Source: Bacteroidales bacterium (GTDB taxonomy: Bacteria; Bacteroidota; Bacteroidia; Bacteroidales; UBA4417). Taken from it: a DNA stretch of 64,000 nt. Each line of letters starts with the position of its first letter. Position 1 is the stretch's first letter. The notes beneath the pieces are model-generated. The model was not told the DNA's origin, made no database searches, and saw only the letters and a list, made by a program, of their open reading frames with translations. Made by a program: the position numbers and the translations under genes. Below, piece by piece: positions 1 through 9,510 of the stretch. The stretch lies in the NCBI GenBank assembly GCA_016707785.1, contig JADJGZ010000056.1, positions 18,620-82,619 of the forward strand, written 5' to 3'.

Positions 1-9
1 TCACTGAAT

Positions 10-42
10 AAACCTGTCAGGTTTCGAAAACCTGACAGGTTT
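10..42. repeat. Inverted repeat with 15 bp arms
   Basis: The arms AAACCTGTCAGGTTT (10-24) and AAACCTGACAGGTTT (28-42) are perfect reverse complements around the 3 nt CGA. Each arm is itself nearly palindromic, so the site can fold in more than one way. A degenerate relative lies at 61584-61609. It could act as a terminator for a gene to the left of the window, but no T tract follows; a REP-like dispersed element is the other reading. Confidence 0.6.
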
Positions 43-60
43 AAACCACCGAATATTGTA

Positions 61-278
61 TCCCCTTTATCTAATAAGGGAGGCAGCCGCAGGCTGACGT
101 GGGATTTACGCAGAAAGCAGAAAAGTGCTCAAACTTGCAAAAGGCCCTTCATTGCCAAAATCCCCCTAGATCCCCCTTTTCCAAAGGGGGACGATGTCTT
201 GTTATGTTTTTCCCTTATCTAAAGGGGGACGACGCCTTGTTACTCTTTTTTTCCTTTTCCAAAGGGGGACGCTAATGA
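61..278. repeat. Tandem CCCTTT-AAAGGG short hairpin units
   Basis: Three loose copies of a unit built on CCYTTWTCYAAAGGGGGACG lie at about 172-204, 212-242 and 252-278, the first two followed by a GAYGYCTTGTTA tail. A more degenerate CCCCTTTATCTAATAAGGG copy is at 61-79. Each unit can form a short hairpin. The region is the gene-free 3' side of the amylase at 294 and no gene was found in it. Confidence 0.55.
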
Positions 279-293
279 GGCACTTATCTTGAT

Positions 294-3095
294 TTAATAA
301 ACCACGACTTTCTTAGTAGTAACCTGATTACCTACCTGTACCCGGATCAAGTACAAACCAGGTGTTTCAGGGTACCAGGTAAGGAGTTTCTCCTGATTCA
401 ATTTGCCTTTCATTGGTTTACTTACCTGGATTCCTGAGAGGTTGTAGAAACTAACTTCATAGAGTTGATTTCCTTTACAGGTCAGTAATATCTTACAGGC
501 ATCAGTTACAGGATTTGGAGCAATCTGTACATCAAATCCAGAAGCTACATTTTCTCCAAAACCATAGGGATTAGCTACTTTTTTGGAAAGGTAGACTTTT
601 GCTTCTCCTGCTTTCAAGGTGATTGGCGCAGTTACATCGGATACTTCGATTGAATCGTTGTTCAGATAATCGTACCACCTGCCTGTATTATGAAAGTTCG
701 GAATAATGTTGGTTGAGGTGATATTGAAATTCCCGAGAATTACAGCTGACATGGAAGCATCCTGCAACTTGATTTTTTTCAAAGCGCCACCCACCTCAAG
801 TGTGAAATTCTGGGTGCGGAAAACTGGATTCTCTGTCCGCAGATGGATAAGTGCAGCATAAGTATTGTAAAGATCACGGCGACGTTCCTGGCTCATATAA
901 TCCCACCTCGGTGGTTTATTATCCAGGCGGGAAGCTGAGGTGCCACTTGGATAATTGATGGAATAATCATACCCCATTTCACCAAACTGCCATATCATTT
1001 TAGGACCGGGAATGGTCAGAAAGAAGGTGGCTGTAAGTGCAGCTCTTTGCAATGCGATCGTGGTATCTTTGATAGAGTAGCCGGCTGTGGAATTTCCTGA
1101 CGAAATACATTTAAACATCTGGCGTTCCTCATCATGGCTCTCCATATAGGAAACCAGGGTCGGATTGGACCAGCCCCTTGAAGCATAAGAAGCCCAGGAG
1201 ATATCACTGTTCGAAGTATAGCCCATGGCTGCCTCATTATAGTTATAGTTGATATTTCCCCAAAGCAACATTCCACGATTGGATAATTCCTTTTCTTCAT
1301 CATTGTTTGCGAAATGTTCCAATATCAGCACTGCATTGGCATTTTTAGCTTTTATAATATTATGGTAATTGGTTAGAATACTGATCCTGGAACCATCATA
1401 ATTACCCCATGCACCAGTATTGCCGAGGGTGTTGTTCTGAGTAAAACCTTTAGAGAGGTCGAAACGGTAACCATCTACTTTAAAATCAGTAATCCAATAC
1501 TCCAGGATTCTCTTCATGTAGTCCTTTGTATCCTGCGATTCATGGTTAAAGTCGAAGCCTACATTGAAATCATGTTTTGCCACAGTATTATAATATGGAC
1601 TATTGGCAGCGGGCCTGCTGTTAGCTGCATCCCAGTAAAGCTGAACATAAGGGGAAGTACCAAAGGAATGATTTAATACCATATCCAATATTACAGCAAT
1701 TCCATTGGCATGGCATACATCAATCATTTCTTTCAACTTTGCTTCTGTTCCGTAATATTTGTCCACAGCAAAATAGTAACATGGATTATATCCCCAGCTA
1801 AGGTTTCCTTCAAATTCGCTCACGGGCATAAATTCAATTGCATTAATCCCCATTCTTTTGAGGTAGGGTAATGTATCAATGATAGACTGGAAGCTATGCG
1901 GTGAAGAAAAGTCGCGAATTAACAATTCATAAATCACCAGGTCAGTAACTGGAGGCATTGTGAAATTTGTAGTCTGCCAGGTATATTCGGGCTGGTTCGT
2001 TTGTAACACTGTAGCCACCCCGGAAGTTTTTCCTGCAGGGTAATCGATTAATCCCGGATAAGTAACATCATCGATATAATGGTCATTCCATGGATCACTC
2101 ACTTTTTTTGCATACGGGTCACCTACCCTGATACTACCATCGACAAAGTACTGGTAGACATATTCTTTACCGGGGACAAGGTTACCAACAGGGCACCAAT
2201 ATCTTTTGCCATCGGGTGTCCTGAACATATAATTAAGATCTCCCGGAAGCCAGTTATTAAAATCGCCCAGTACAAATGCAAATTCCTTAAGAGGAGCATA
2301 AAGGCAAAGGACCAGGCTATCGGCTGAAATGTAGTTGATCCCATCAATGATGCCTGCAGGCAATTCAGCAGTAACAACGGGAGGGCGTACATAATAGTAG
2401 AAAGAATCTGCAACCATATTGGTTGTTGTTTTAGCAATCGCTTTAACAAGCACTCTTCCATATTGGGTTGGAGTAATGTTTGTGGACAGGCTGGTGCCAG
2501 TATTTGCAGCAATTTGCTGACCATTGGCATAAAGAATTGTAGAGTCGGCCAACAATGAAGAAACTGAAACTGCGAAAGAAACACCGATTTGGGCAAACAT
2601 GAAATCCTGGTCAGGATTTGTTATTTTGACGCTCAAACCTGAAGGGTAAATATCATAAAAAATATCTCCGTTAGTGGATGTTTTTCCTTCGAGCCAGGTT
2701 CCACCGACCTGAACTCCGGACCGAAATACAAATGCAAGTTTTTCTATTTGCTCATTGGCAGGAACACCGTAATAATCTCTGATAGAAGGAGAAATAGCAA
2801 GTTTCCATTTATTATTCCCAAGATTTGTAAGTTTACAAGCCGGTATATTAACACCCCAGTCTGCTTTCACATATTTCCAGTCGGATGTGCTGGTACTGAG
2901 GTTTGTAATCACACCAGTATGGGCATAAACATCCCCTGTATATCCGGCAAGTCCGCCACTACCCTGGGTTGCATCGAACACAACCTCTACTCCGTCCAGA
3001 TCAGTAGGAAGCGCTGGAGTAACTGTAATGAGTTGACTGTAACCTGTTAAGGTCGAAATAGCAAAAACAATAAAGAAAAGGTGTCTAATTTTCAT
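294..3095 (-). CDS. T9SS-exported GH13 alpha-amylase family protein
   Basis: A 933-residue secreted alpha-glucan hydrolase. A signal peptide (about 1-20, ending GYSQ) is followed by an N-terminal beta-rich module (about 21-150) with the motif YAHTGVITN, which is shared with the GH31 enzyme at 9511-12357. An early-set/CBM48-like domain (about 255-345, with FVLGDFNNW) precedes the GH13 barrel (about 385-750). The four GH13 regions are visible: DMVLNHS, GYRFDLS with nucleophile D546, LILEHF with acid/base E593, and MESHDEE with D655. The last 80 residues (PNPVTD ... KKVVVY) form a type IX secretion sorting domain, so the enzyme should be exported and displayed on or released from the cell surface. 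A -7 element lies 25 bp upstream. The exact specificity (amylase, pullulanase or other) cannot be read from sequence. Confidence 0.93.
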   Translation of the reverse strand: MKIRHLFFIVFAISTLTGYSQLITVTPALPTDLDGVEVVFDATQGSGGLAGYTGDVYAHTGVITNLSTSTSDWKYVKADWGVNIPACKLTNLGNNKWKLAISPSIRDYYGVPANEQIEKLAFVFRSGVQVGGTWLEGKTSTNGDIFYDIYPSGLSVKITNPDQDFMFAQIGVSFAVSVSSLLADSTILYANGQQIAANTGTSLSTNITPTQYGRVLVKAIAKTTTNMVADSFYYYVRPPVVTAELPAGIIDGINYISADSLVLCLYAPLKEFAFVLGDFNNWLPGDLNYMFRTPDGKRYWCPVGNLVPGKEYVYQYFVDGSIRVGDPYAKKVSDPWNDHYIDDVTYPGLIDYPAGKTSGVATVLQTNQPEYTWQTTNFTMPPVTDLVIYELLIRDFSSPHSFQSIIDTLPYLKRMGINAIEFMPVSEFEGNLSWGYNPCYYFAVDKYYGTEAKLKEMIDVCHANGIAVILDMVLNHSFGTSPYVQLYWDAANSRPAANSPYYNTVAKHDFNVGFDFNHESQDTKDYMKRILEYWITDFKVDGYRFDLSKGFTQNNTLGNTGAWGNYDGSRISILTNYHNIIKAKNANAVLILEHFANNDEEKELSNRGMLLWGNINYNYNEAAMGYTSNSDISWASYASRGWSNPTLVSYMESHDEERQMFKCISSGNSTAGYSIKDTTIALQRAALTATFFLTIPGPKMIWQFGEMGYDYSINYPSGTSASRLDNKPPRWDYMSQERRRDLYNTYAALIHLRTENPVFRTQNFTLEVGGALKKIKLQDASMSAVILGNFNITSTNIIPNFHNTGRWYDYLNNDSIEVSDVTAPITLKAGEAKVYLSKKVANPYGFGENVASGFDVQIAPNPVTDACKILLTCKGNQLYEVSFYNLSGIQVSKPMKGKLNQEKLLTWYPETPGLYLIRVQVGNQVTTKKVVVY

Positions 3096-3119
3096 CGTGA
3101 GGTTTTTTTAATCTGATTA

Positions 3120-3127
3120 CAAAAGTA
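3120..3127 (-). promoter_or_regulatory. Bacteroidota -7 element for the GH13 amylase
   Basis: On the minus strand this reads TACTTTTG, an exact match to TAnnTTTG. It lies 25 bp upstream of the ATG at 3095, giving a leader of about 20 nt. It is divergent from the transporter promoter at 3224. Confidence 0.55.
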
Positions 3128-3223
3128 ACACTTTTGAAACCTTATTACCAAGGCTTCAGGAAAGGCAATACAGTTTTCGATTAAAGAATTCAACCTTTAT
3201 TACAAAAAAATCAAATGAAATTA

Positions 3224-3231
3224 TACATTTG
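3224..3231 (+). promoter_or_regulatory. Bacteroidota -7 element for the MFS transporter
   Basis: TACATTTG matches TAnnTTTG exactly. It overlaps an in-frame TTG at 3229 that could be taken as a start codon, so translation must begin further downstream at the ATG pair 3259/3262. Confidence 0.55.
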
Positions 3232-3258
3232 CGTTTAGCAATTAATATTCAGGATATC

Positions 3259-4548
3259 ATGATGAGTAAACGTCCACGTCTTACTTTCTGGCAAATCTGG
3301 AACATGAGTTTCGGATTTATGGGCATTCAATTTGGGTTTGCCTTGCAGAATGCAAATGCTTCCCGCATTTTACAAACTTTCGGGGCCGAGGTAGACCATT
3401 TGAGCTGGTTTTGGCTGGTAGCTCCGGTTACAGGAATGATCATTCAGCCCATTATTGGACTGGCGAGCGATAAAACCTGGAACAGACTAGGGAGAAGAAG
3501 GCCCTATTTTCTGGCCGGGGCCATCCTTACCAGTACTGCCTTGATACTTATGCCCAATGCGCCACATCTGGCTACATTTATTGCTCCAATGTTTATTGGT
3601 GGAGGCTTGCTTATGATCATGGATGCATCCATCAACATTTCCATGGAACCTTTCAGGGCATTGGTTGCCGACAAATTGCCTGAAGTACAGCACACCCTGG
3701 GTTTTTCAGTCCAGACTCTGCTGATTGGAATAGGGGCAGTAGTCGGTTCATGGTTGCCATATATCCTGGGAAACTGGTTTGGGATATCAAAGGAAGCTTC
3801 CGGAGCAGGATTAATTCCTGATAATGTTGCTTTCTCTTTCTATGTGGGTGCAGCGGTTCTTCTCACTACTATCCTGATCACTATTTTTACCACTTCTGAA
3901 TATCCACCTGATTACTATGAAAAGGAGATTGAAGAAGAAAAGCCAAAGAAGGTTGTAATTCCAAAAATCATGGTGCAATTACTTCTGGTACAATTTTTCT
4001 CCTGGTTTGCTTTATTCTCGATGTGGGTTTATACCACTCCTGCCATTGCAGAGCATTTTTACAACAGTCCGGATCCTAATTCCGCCGGTTATCAGGAAGC
4101 TGGTGACTGGGTGGGGATTCTTTTCGGTATTTACAATGGAGTCTCAGCAGCAGTTGCTCTCCTGCTTCCCATTCTAGCTAAAAGAATAGGCAGGAAACAA
4201 ACACATTCAATTGCACTTGTTATTGGCGGCCTTTCCTTCCTTTCATTCCTTATCATCCCCAATGCAAATATGTTAATCATTCCTATGATCGGAATTGGTA
4301 TTGCCTGGGGAAGTATCCTTGCCATGCCTTATGCAATGCTTGCCAGTAGTATTCCTGCTAAGCGAATGGGTATTTATATGGGATTGTTTAATATGTCGAT
4401 AACTATTCCGCAGATACTAAGTGGGATTTTCACTGGTCTGATCCTGAAATACCTGTTTAATGGCAACACGATGTTATGTATTGTAATGGCCGGTATTTCA
4501 ATGATTTTAGGGGCTGGATTTGCTTTGGTTATCAAGGAGAAAAGCTAA
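3259..4548 (+). CDS. SLC45/GPH-like MFS sugar transporter
   Basis: A roughly 429-residue inner-membrane carrier with about 12 hydrophobic segments. The cytoplasmic loop DKTWNRLGRRRPY is the hallmark of the SLC45 / sucrose-maltose branch of the major facilitator superfamily. A charged central loop (EKEIEEEKPKK) separates the two six-helix halves. Flanked by alpha-glucan hydrolases and facing malQ on the same strand, it most likely imports maltose or short malto-oligosaccharides by proton symport. I chose ATG 3259 (or 3262) because the upstream TTG at 3229 lies inside a -7 promoter element. Substrate is inferred from context only; sucrose or another disaccharide is possible. Confidence 0.88.
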   Translation: MMSKRPRLTFWQIWNMSFGFMGIQFGFALQNANASRILQTFGAEVDHLSWFWLVAPVTGMIIQPIIGLASDKTWNRLGRRRPYFLAGAILTSTALILMPNAPHLATFIAPMFIGGGLLMIMDASINISMEPFRALVADKLPEVQHTLGFSVQTLLIGIGAVVGSWLPYILGNWFGISKEASGAGLIPDNVAFSFYVGAAVLLTTILITIFTTSEYPPDYYEKEIEEEKPKKVVIPKIMVQLLLVQFFSWFALFSMWVYTTPAIAEHFYNSPDPNSAGYQEAGDWVGILFGIYNGVSAAVALLLPILAKRIGRKQTHSIALVIGGLSFLSFLIIPNANMLIIPMIGIGIAWGSILAMPYAMLASSIPAKRMGIYMGLFNMSITIPQILSGIFTGLILKYLFNGNTMLCIVMAGISMILGAGFALVIKEKS

Positions 4549-4605
4549 AATTTCTTTGGATAACCCTTGCTACCTGCTATATAAGGACACACTTATAAGG
4601 ATAAA

Positions 4606-5196
4606 TTATTTCAGGTTTAATACCATGTCATCATTCATTCCCTGGTATTCAAACTGGCCGAGTTTTATAAAACCCAGATGGTGATAATAGGCAATAGCCC
4701 TATCATTTCCGGATTGGACCCCGCCCCAGAGAATAATCCTTTCAATTCCCTTTTCTTTAAGATCTGACAATATAAACCTGAAAAGCAATTTCCCGATTCC
4801 CATTCCCTGGTATTGATCACCGACTGAAGGGGCATATGTGCAGTCCGTTTCCATGGATAGCTTTAATCCATAGGATTCGAGCCTGCTGCGGTCATGATCC
4901 AGGTATCCATCTTTTATAATGGCATAAGCGATGATATTGTCACTTTCTTTTTCAACGCCTATATAGCCATTATGCTCCTTATGCACCAGAAAGAGGTTTT
5001 CAATGGTTTCCCGGTCAAAGTGATGCGGCCCAAACCTGCTTTTTGTCAGATCACTGAGGTTATGCAGGTAATGACGAAGAGGTTCCAGGTCATAATTGTT
5101 CAATTTCCTAAACTCAAAACTTTCTGATGATTTCCGATGATTTTCCATGCACAATGGTTTACATGAATGAAAAGAAGAAGAAGCTTCAAATTTCAT
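4606..5196 (-). CDS. GNAT family N-acetyltransferase
   Basis: A 196-residue soluble acetyl-CoA-dependent acyltransferase. The acetyl-CoA pyrophosphate loop (motif A) is visible as QYQGMGIGKLL (about residues 130-138), followed by GNDRAIAYYHHLGF, the usual motif B region. The acceptor substrate is unknown. The gene is convergent with the MFS transporter and divergent from malQ, with only 62 bp to the malQ start, so it may share its regulatory region. An internal ATG (residue 17, at 5148) is an alternative start because the first 20 residues look non-conserved. Nothing ties it firmly to glucan metabolism. Confidence 0.8.
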   Translation of the reverse strand: MKFEASSSFHSCKPLCMENHRKSSESFEFRKLNNYDLEPLRHYLHNLSDLTKSRFGPHHFDRETIENLFLVHKEHNGYIGVEKESDNIIAYAIIKDGYLDHDRSRLESYGLKLSMETDCTYAPSVGDQYQGMGIGKLLFRFILSDLKEKGIERIILWGGVQSGNDRAIAYYHHLGFIKLGQFEYQGMNDDMVLNLK

Positions 5197-5258
5197 AAAA
5201 ATTGATTCCTTAATAGAAGAAATTTTTTATTATTTTCATTCTTTGAAAAACCAATGTT

Positions 5259-8000
5259 ATGATTCTATCTTTCCATATCACTTACAAAACTTTTCCCGGT
5301 CAACAAATGATGTTGCAGGGTGCGATTCCTGAACTTGGATCAGCTTCAGAACTGAAGGCAGTTTATATGACATTGCTTGATGCTGAAACTGGTCATTGGT
5401 ACCTGAACATTAGTTTAAAGAAGCTTTCAGACTTTTCATACCGGTATATCCTGAAGGACGACAACTTCAATACTCAGATTGAAGAGTGGGGACCTGACAG
5501 GAGCTTTTGTGCTGAAAACCGGACAGCCAATCATATTTTACTTACAGATCGATGGAGATCCTTTTCTGACCCGGATTATGCATTACATTCTTCGGCATTT
5601 ACCAACGCCATTCTCAAGCCGGGTGAACTATTTCCTGCTCCGGTTGCAAAAGCAGCAGGAAAAACAGATTCCATAATCCTGAAATTTAAACCTACTGTAA
5701 TCCGCATTAAGCCAGGTCATCGTGTTGCTGTATGTGGGAGTTCCAAAAGCCTGGGAGCCTGGAAAGATGAAAAAGCCCTGGTGCTGGGCAATCCAGAACA
5801 CCCGGTGTGGGATGGTGAAGTCAGGATACCGGTTAAAGATTTCCCAGTCAGGTATAAATTTTTCATTCAGAATGAGAAAGGAGAGACAGCATTTTGGGAG
5901 AAATCCACCGATCGGATCATACAATTACCTGATGGTGAAATTCCAGATGTCATAGAGATCCGGGATGAGAAATTTGATTTCCCTCAGTATCCCTGGAAGG
6001 GGACCGGTGTAGCCATTCCCGTGTTTTCACTGCGACGTCGAAATGGATTTGGAGTTGGAGAATTTACCGATATCTCACTTCTTGTTGATTGGTCAGTAAA
6101 TGTAGGAATACGAATGGTGCAAATCCTTCCAGTTAATGATACCGTTGCGAAGCATTCCTGGATGGATTCCTATCCATATGCTGCAATCTCTGTTTACGCA
6201 CTTCATCCCATTTATATCAATATAAGTGAAATTGGTGCACTGAAATCAGAGATCAATCAGCAGATCATCGATGCACAAGGGAGATACCTGAATTCGTTAC
6301 ATAAAATTGATTATGAGGCTGTAATGGCGTTAAAATCCAGATTTTTCAAGCTTTTTTATGATCAGAGCAAAAAGCAATTATTAAAAGATCCGGAGTTTCT
6401 ATCCTTCTTCAAAGAAAATGAACATTGGCTCCGGCCTTATGCAGCCTTTTCATACCTGCGTGATCTTTTTAATACTCCGGATTTCAGCCGATGGGGCGAG
6501 TACAGTAAACCGGGTGCAGAGTTGCTTGCTTTGCTTACTGATGAGAATTCTGCTCATTATGATGATATCGCAGTTCATTATTTCATCCAGTTCCATGCCT
6601 ATAAGCAGTTATTTGAGGCAGCCAGGTATGCGCGTTCAAGAGGTGTAGTTCTTAAAGGTGACATCCCTATTGGTATTTACAGGAATTCTGTGGATGCATG
6701 GCTAAGTCCGGAGCTCTATCATATGGACAGACAAGCGGGAGCACCTCCGGATGATTTTTCAGCAAAAGGTCAGAATTGGCGTTTCCCTACCTACAATTGG
6801 GAGGAGATGGCCAAAGATAATTATGGTTGGTGGCAACAGAGGTTGCGACAACTTTCGGGATATTTTGATGCATTCAGGATTGATCATATTCTAGGCTTTT
6901 TCAGGATTTGGGAGATCCCTTCTTCACAAGTCGAAGGATTGCTGGGGTATTTTAACCCAAGCCTTCCATTTTATCGTGATGACTTGCAGGAACGAGGTAT
7001 CTGGTTTGATGAGCAAAGGCTATGCAAGCCATATATCCGTGAACATTTCCTGTATGAACGTTTTGGTGAACTTATGGAGGAGGTTAAATATAATTTCCTT
7101 GAAGAATATGCTCCCGGCTGTTATAACCTGAGAGAGGAATACAATACTCAGAGTAAGATTGAACAAAAGCTAGTTGTTGAGCCGGATGCCAGTCCATGGA
7201 TGAGAAACCGTATTGAACGTATGATACAGGGATTAAACTCCTTAGTTGCTGAAGTCCTTTTCCTGCATGCACCCGATACAGGTGACAATGGTTACTTCCC
7301 AAGGAATGCGCTACATTTCACCCGTTCTTACCAGGAACTTGACGGGCATACCAAACACGCGATCAACCAGGTATATCTTGAGTATTTCTATCAGCGAAAT
7401 GAGGAGTTCTGGCGTGGAAAAGCTATGACTAAGCTGCCTGTGATAAAAAAGGCAACTAATATGCTGTTATGTGGGGAGGACCTTGGTATGGTTCCCGCTT
7501 GTGTACCCAGTGTTATGAATGAATTGGGGATTCTGAGCCTGGAAGTGCAGCGTATGCCTAAGGATATAAAAGTAGCCTTCGGACATCCAGCTTCATATCC
7601 CTATCTTTCAGTAGCAACACCTTCATCGCATGACACCTCTACCATTCGCGGCTGGTGGGAGGAGGATCCTGCCCGTTCGCAGAAGTTTTATTATGAGATA
7701 TTAGGCAACCATGGTCCTTCGCCTTATTTCTGTGAGCCGGATATTGTAAGACAAATTATTGTTCAGCACCTTTATTCACCAAGCATGTGGGCTGTTTTCC
7801 CTATCCAGGACCTATTGGGGATGGATGGGAAAATAAGGTTGAAAGATGCCCGGGAAGAACGGATTAATAACCCAGGGAATCCTAATCATTACTGGAGGTA
7901 CCGGCTTCACCTTAATCTCGAGGATTTACTTGAACTTGATGGATTTAATGAATCTCTCAAAGATATGATCCTGCAATCAGGAAGGCTGGAGATCTATTGA
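5259..8000 (+). CDS. malQ: 4-alpha-glucanotransferase, DPE2-like (GH77)
   Basis: A 913-residue cytosolic amylomaltase that transfers glucosyl units from maltose or malto-oligosaccharides to acceptor glucans. No signal peptide is seen. Two CBM20-like starch-binding modules (about 1-100 and 140-235) precede a GH77 barrel (about 245-900). The GH77 signatures are present: AFRIDH with nucleophile D542, CGEDLG with acid/base E740, and SSHDTS with D792. Tandem CBM20 plus an enlarged barrel is the plant DPE2 / Bacteroidota architecture; classical bacterial MalQ is about 500-700 residues. It faces the transporter on the same strand, consistent with acting on imported maltose. A terminator-like hairpin follows the stop. 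Confidence 0.93.
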   Translation: MILSFHITYKTFPGQQMMLQGAIPELGSASELKAVYMTLLDAETGHWYLNISLKKLSDFSYRYILKDDNFNTQIEEWGPDRSFCAENRTANHILLTDRWRSFSDPDYALHSSAFTNAILKPGELFPAPVAKAAGKTDSIILKFKPTVIRIKPGHRVAVCGSSKSLGAWKDEKALVLGNPEHPVWDGEVRIPVKDFPVRYKFFIQNEKGETAFWEKSTDRIIQLPDGEIPDVIEIRDEKFDFPQYPWKGTGVAIPVFSLRRRNGFGVGEFTDISLLVDWSVNVGIRMVQILPVNDTVAKHSWMDSYPYAAISVYALHPIYINISEIGALKSEINQQIIDAQGRYLNSLHKIDYEAVMALKSRFFKLFYDQSKKQLLKDPEFLSFFKENEHWLRPYAAFSYLRDLFNTPDFSRWGEYSKPGAELLALLTDENSAHYDDIAVHYFIQFHAYKQLFEAARYARSRGVVLKGDIPIGIYRNSVDAWLSPELYHMDRQAGAPPDDFSAKGQNWRFPTYNWEEMAKDNYGWWQQRLRQLSGYFDAFRIDHILGFFRIWEIPSSQVEGLLGYFNPSLPFYRDDLQERGIWFDEQRLCKPYIREHFLYERFGELMEEVKYNFLEEYAPGCYNLREEYNTQSKIEQKLVVEPDASPWMRNRIERMIQGLNSLVAEVLFLHAPDTGDNGYFPRNALHFTRSYQELDGHTKHAINQVYLEYFYQRNEEFWRGKAMTKLPVIKKATNMLLCGEDLGMVPACVPSVMNELGILSLEVQRMPKDIKVAFGHPASYPYLSVATPSSHDTSTIRGWWEEDPARSQKFYYEILGNHGPSPYFCEPDIVRQIIVQHLYSPSMWAVFPIQDLLGMDGKIRLKDAREERINNPGNPNHYWRYRLHLNLEDLLELDGFNESLKDMILQSGRLEIY

Positions 8001-8009
8001 TCAAAAAAA

Positions 8010-8049
8010 AGTCACATTTTTAAAAGCTTTGGCCTCTAAAAATGTGACT
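8010..8049 (-). terminator. Intrinsic terminator between malQ and the GH13 lipoprotein
   Basis: Perfect 13 bp arms (AGTCACATTTTTA / TAAAAATGTGACT) enclose a 14 nt loop. On the minus strand the stem is followed by an eight-T run (A8 at 8003-8010), so it best terminates the minus-strand amylase operon ending at 8082. It may also stop malQ transcription. Confidence 0.75.
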
Positions 8050-8081
8050 ATAAATTGTCGCTCAGTTAATACTGAATGTTT

Positions 8082-9467
8082 TTATTTCGCTTCCATGATC
8101 AAATATCCCCATGGTTGGAGGGTAAGATCGAGGTTGCTGCTATTGAGTGTGAATTTTGATTTGCTGAAAACATCGGTATACTCACCATCCGCTTTTGAAT
8201 CCTTTAGTTTCACGGTCATCTTTTCAGCACTCAGGTTGAAAATGGCCACTACTTTATGATCTCCCTTTTCTCTTATAAATGAAAGGATTTTTTCAGGATT
8301 ATTGTTATCCAGCGCAACAAAACTTCCGCCATAGGGAGCATTCCACAGGGCTTCATTTTCATGCTTTAAAGTATTCAAAGTCTTGTAAAAAGCTGAATTA
8401 TCCTTCAGATTCCAGTTAATGCTATCTTTAATGAAGAACTGTAACCTGTGATTCAGGCCTGCTTCCTGCCCGCTGTAGATCAAAGGCATACCTGGTAAAG
8501 TGTAGGTAAGGATTGCAAATGCATTTTCACCTTCTCCGAACTTTTCTGAAGCAGTCCCATTCCATGAGTTTTCATCATGGTTGGTAATGAAGTTCATTTT
8601 GAAAGCATCAGCCGGCATGGTGGAGTCATTCTTCGACTGCTGTTTAAAAATAGCACCGGCAGTTTCTTTTCCTTTTGCAATATTGACCATGACTCCATTG
8701 CTCATACTCCAGCCATAAGCGGCATCAAAGGCTTTAACGAACAATTCCGGTTTATCTTCATTTTCCGCAAGCATGAAAACAGGTTTCACCTTATCGAGTT
8801 CTACCCTTGCAGTGTCCCAGAAATCAACAGGAACTTCACCTGCCACATCGCAACGGAATCCATCGATATCACATTTTTCAATCCAATACTTCATGGATTC
8901 GATCATGGCTTTACGCATCTCCTGGTTTTCAAAATTCAGTTTTGCCACATCTGTCCAGTCGAAGGCTGATTGAATATTGCCGGCGCTATCCTGAACGTAC
9001 CATTCGGGATGTTCTTTTATCCATGGATTATCCCAGGCTGAATGGTTAGCTACCCAGTCGATAATCACCTTAAAGCCTTTTTCATGAGCTTTTGTTACCA
9101 GTTCCTTGAAATCAGCTTCTGTTCCAAATTCAGGATTGATTCCTTTGTAATCTTGCACTGAATAATAGCTGCCAAGACTTTCCTTCATTCCATCAGGCAC
9201 TTTACGTTTTTCCAGTCCAATGGGATGAATCGGCATAAACCAAAGGATATCGACGCCAAGTTCTTTCAGTCGGTCGAGGTGAGTTTCAAAGGCTTTAAAT
9301 GTACCTTCAGGAGTGTACTGCCGGGTATTTACTTCGTAAATCACCGCATTTTTTACCCAATCAGGGTAACGGGCCGTAACGTTTGGATCATTTTTGGTTG
9401 TGTTACATGCCATAAGAACGAACAGCAGGCATGAAACGATGGATAATTTAAGTGCAAACTTTTTCAT
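8082..9467 (-). CDS. GH13 alpha-amylase family lipoprotein
   Basis: A 461-residue lipoprotein. The signal peptide ends in the lipobox LMAC with lipidated C21, placing it in the periplasm or outer membrane. A compact GH13 barrel follows without accessory modules. Visible regions: DWVANHS, GFRCDVAG with nucleophile D207, MLAENED with acid/base E235 and ITNHDEN with D298; a small C-terminal beta domain closes the protein. The size and motifs fit the maltodextrin-degrading or maltogenic-type GH13 lipoproteins common in Bacteroidota. It lies 43 bp downstream of the GH31 gene on the same strand, so the two are probably co-transcribed; no separate promoter is visible in the gap. Confidence 0.92.
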   Translation of the reverse strand: MKKFALKLSIVSCLLFVLMACNTTKNDPNVTARYPDWVKNAVIYEVNTRQYTPEGTFKAFETHLDRLKELGVDILWFMPIHPIGLEKRKVPDGMKESLGSYYSVQDYKGINPEFGTEADFKELVTKAHEKGFKVIIDWVANHSAWDNPWIKEHPEWYVQDSAGNIQSAFDWTDVAKLNFENQEMRKAMIESMKYWIEKCDIDGFRCDVAGEVPVDFWDTARVELDKVKPVFMLAENEDKPELFVKAFDAAYGWSMSNGVMVNIAKGKETAGAIFKQQSKNDSTMPADAFKMNFITNHDENSWNGTASEKFGEGENAFAILTYTLPGMPLIYSGQEAGLNHRLQFFIKDSINWNLKDNSAFYKTLNTLKHENEALWNAPYGGSFVALDNNNPEKILSFIREKGDHKVVAIFNLSAEKMTVKLKDSKADGEYTDVFSKSKFTLNSSNLDLTLQPWGYLIMEAK

Positions 9468-9510
9468 GGTGGATGTTTTAAGTTTCCTTGAATTGAATTG
9501 TATTGACGGC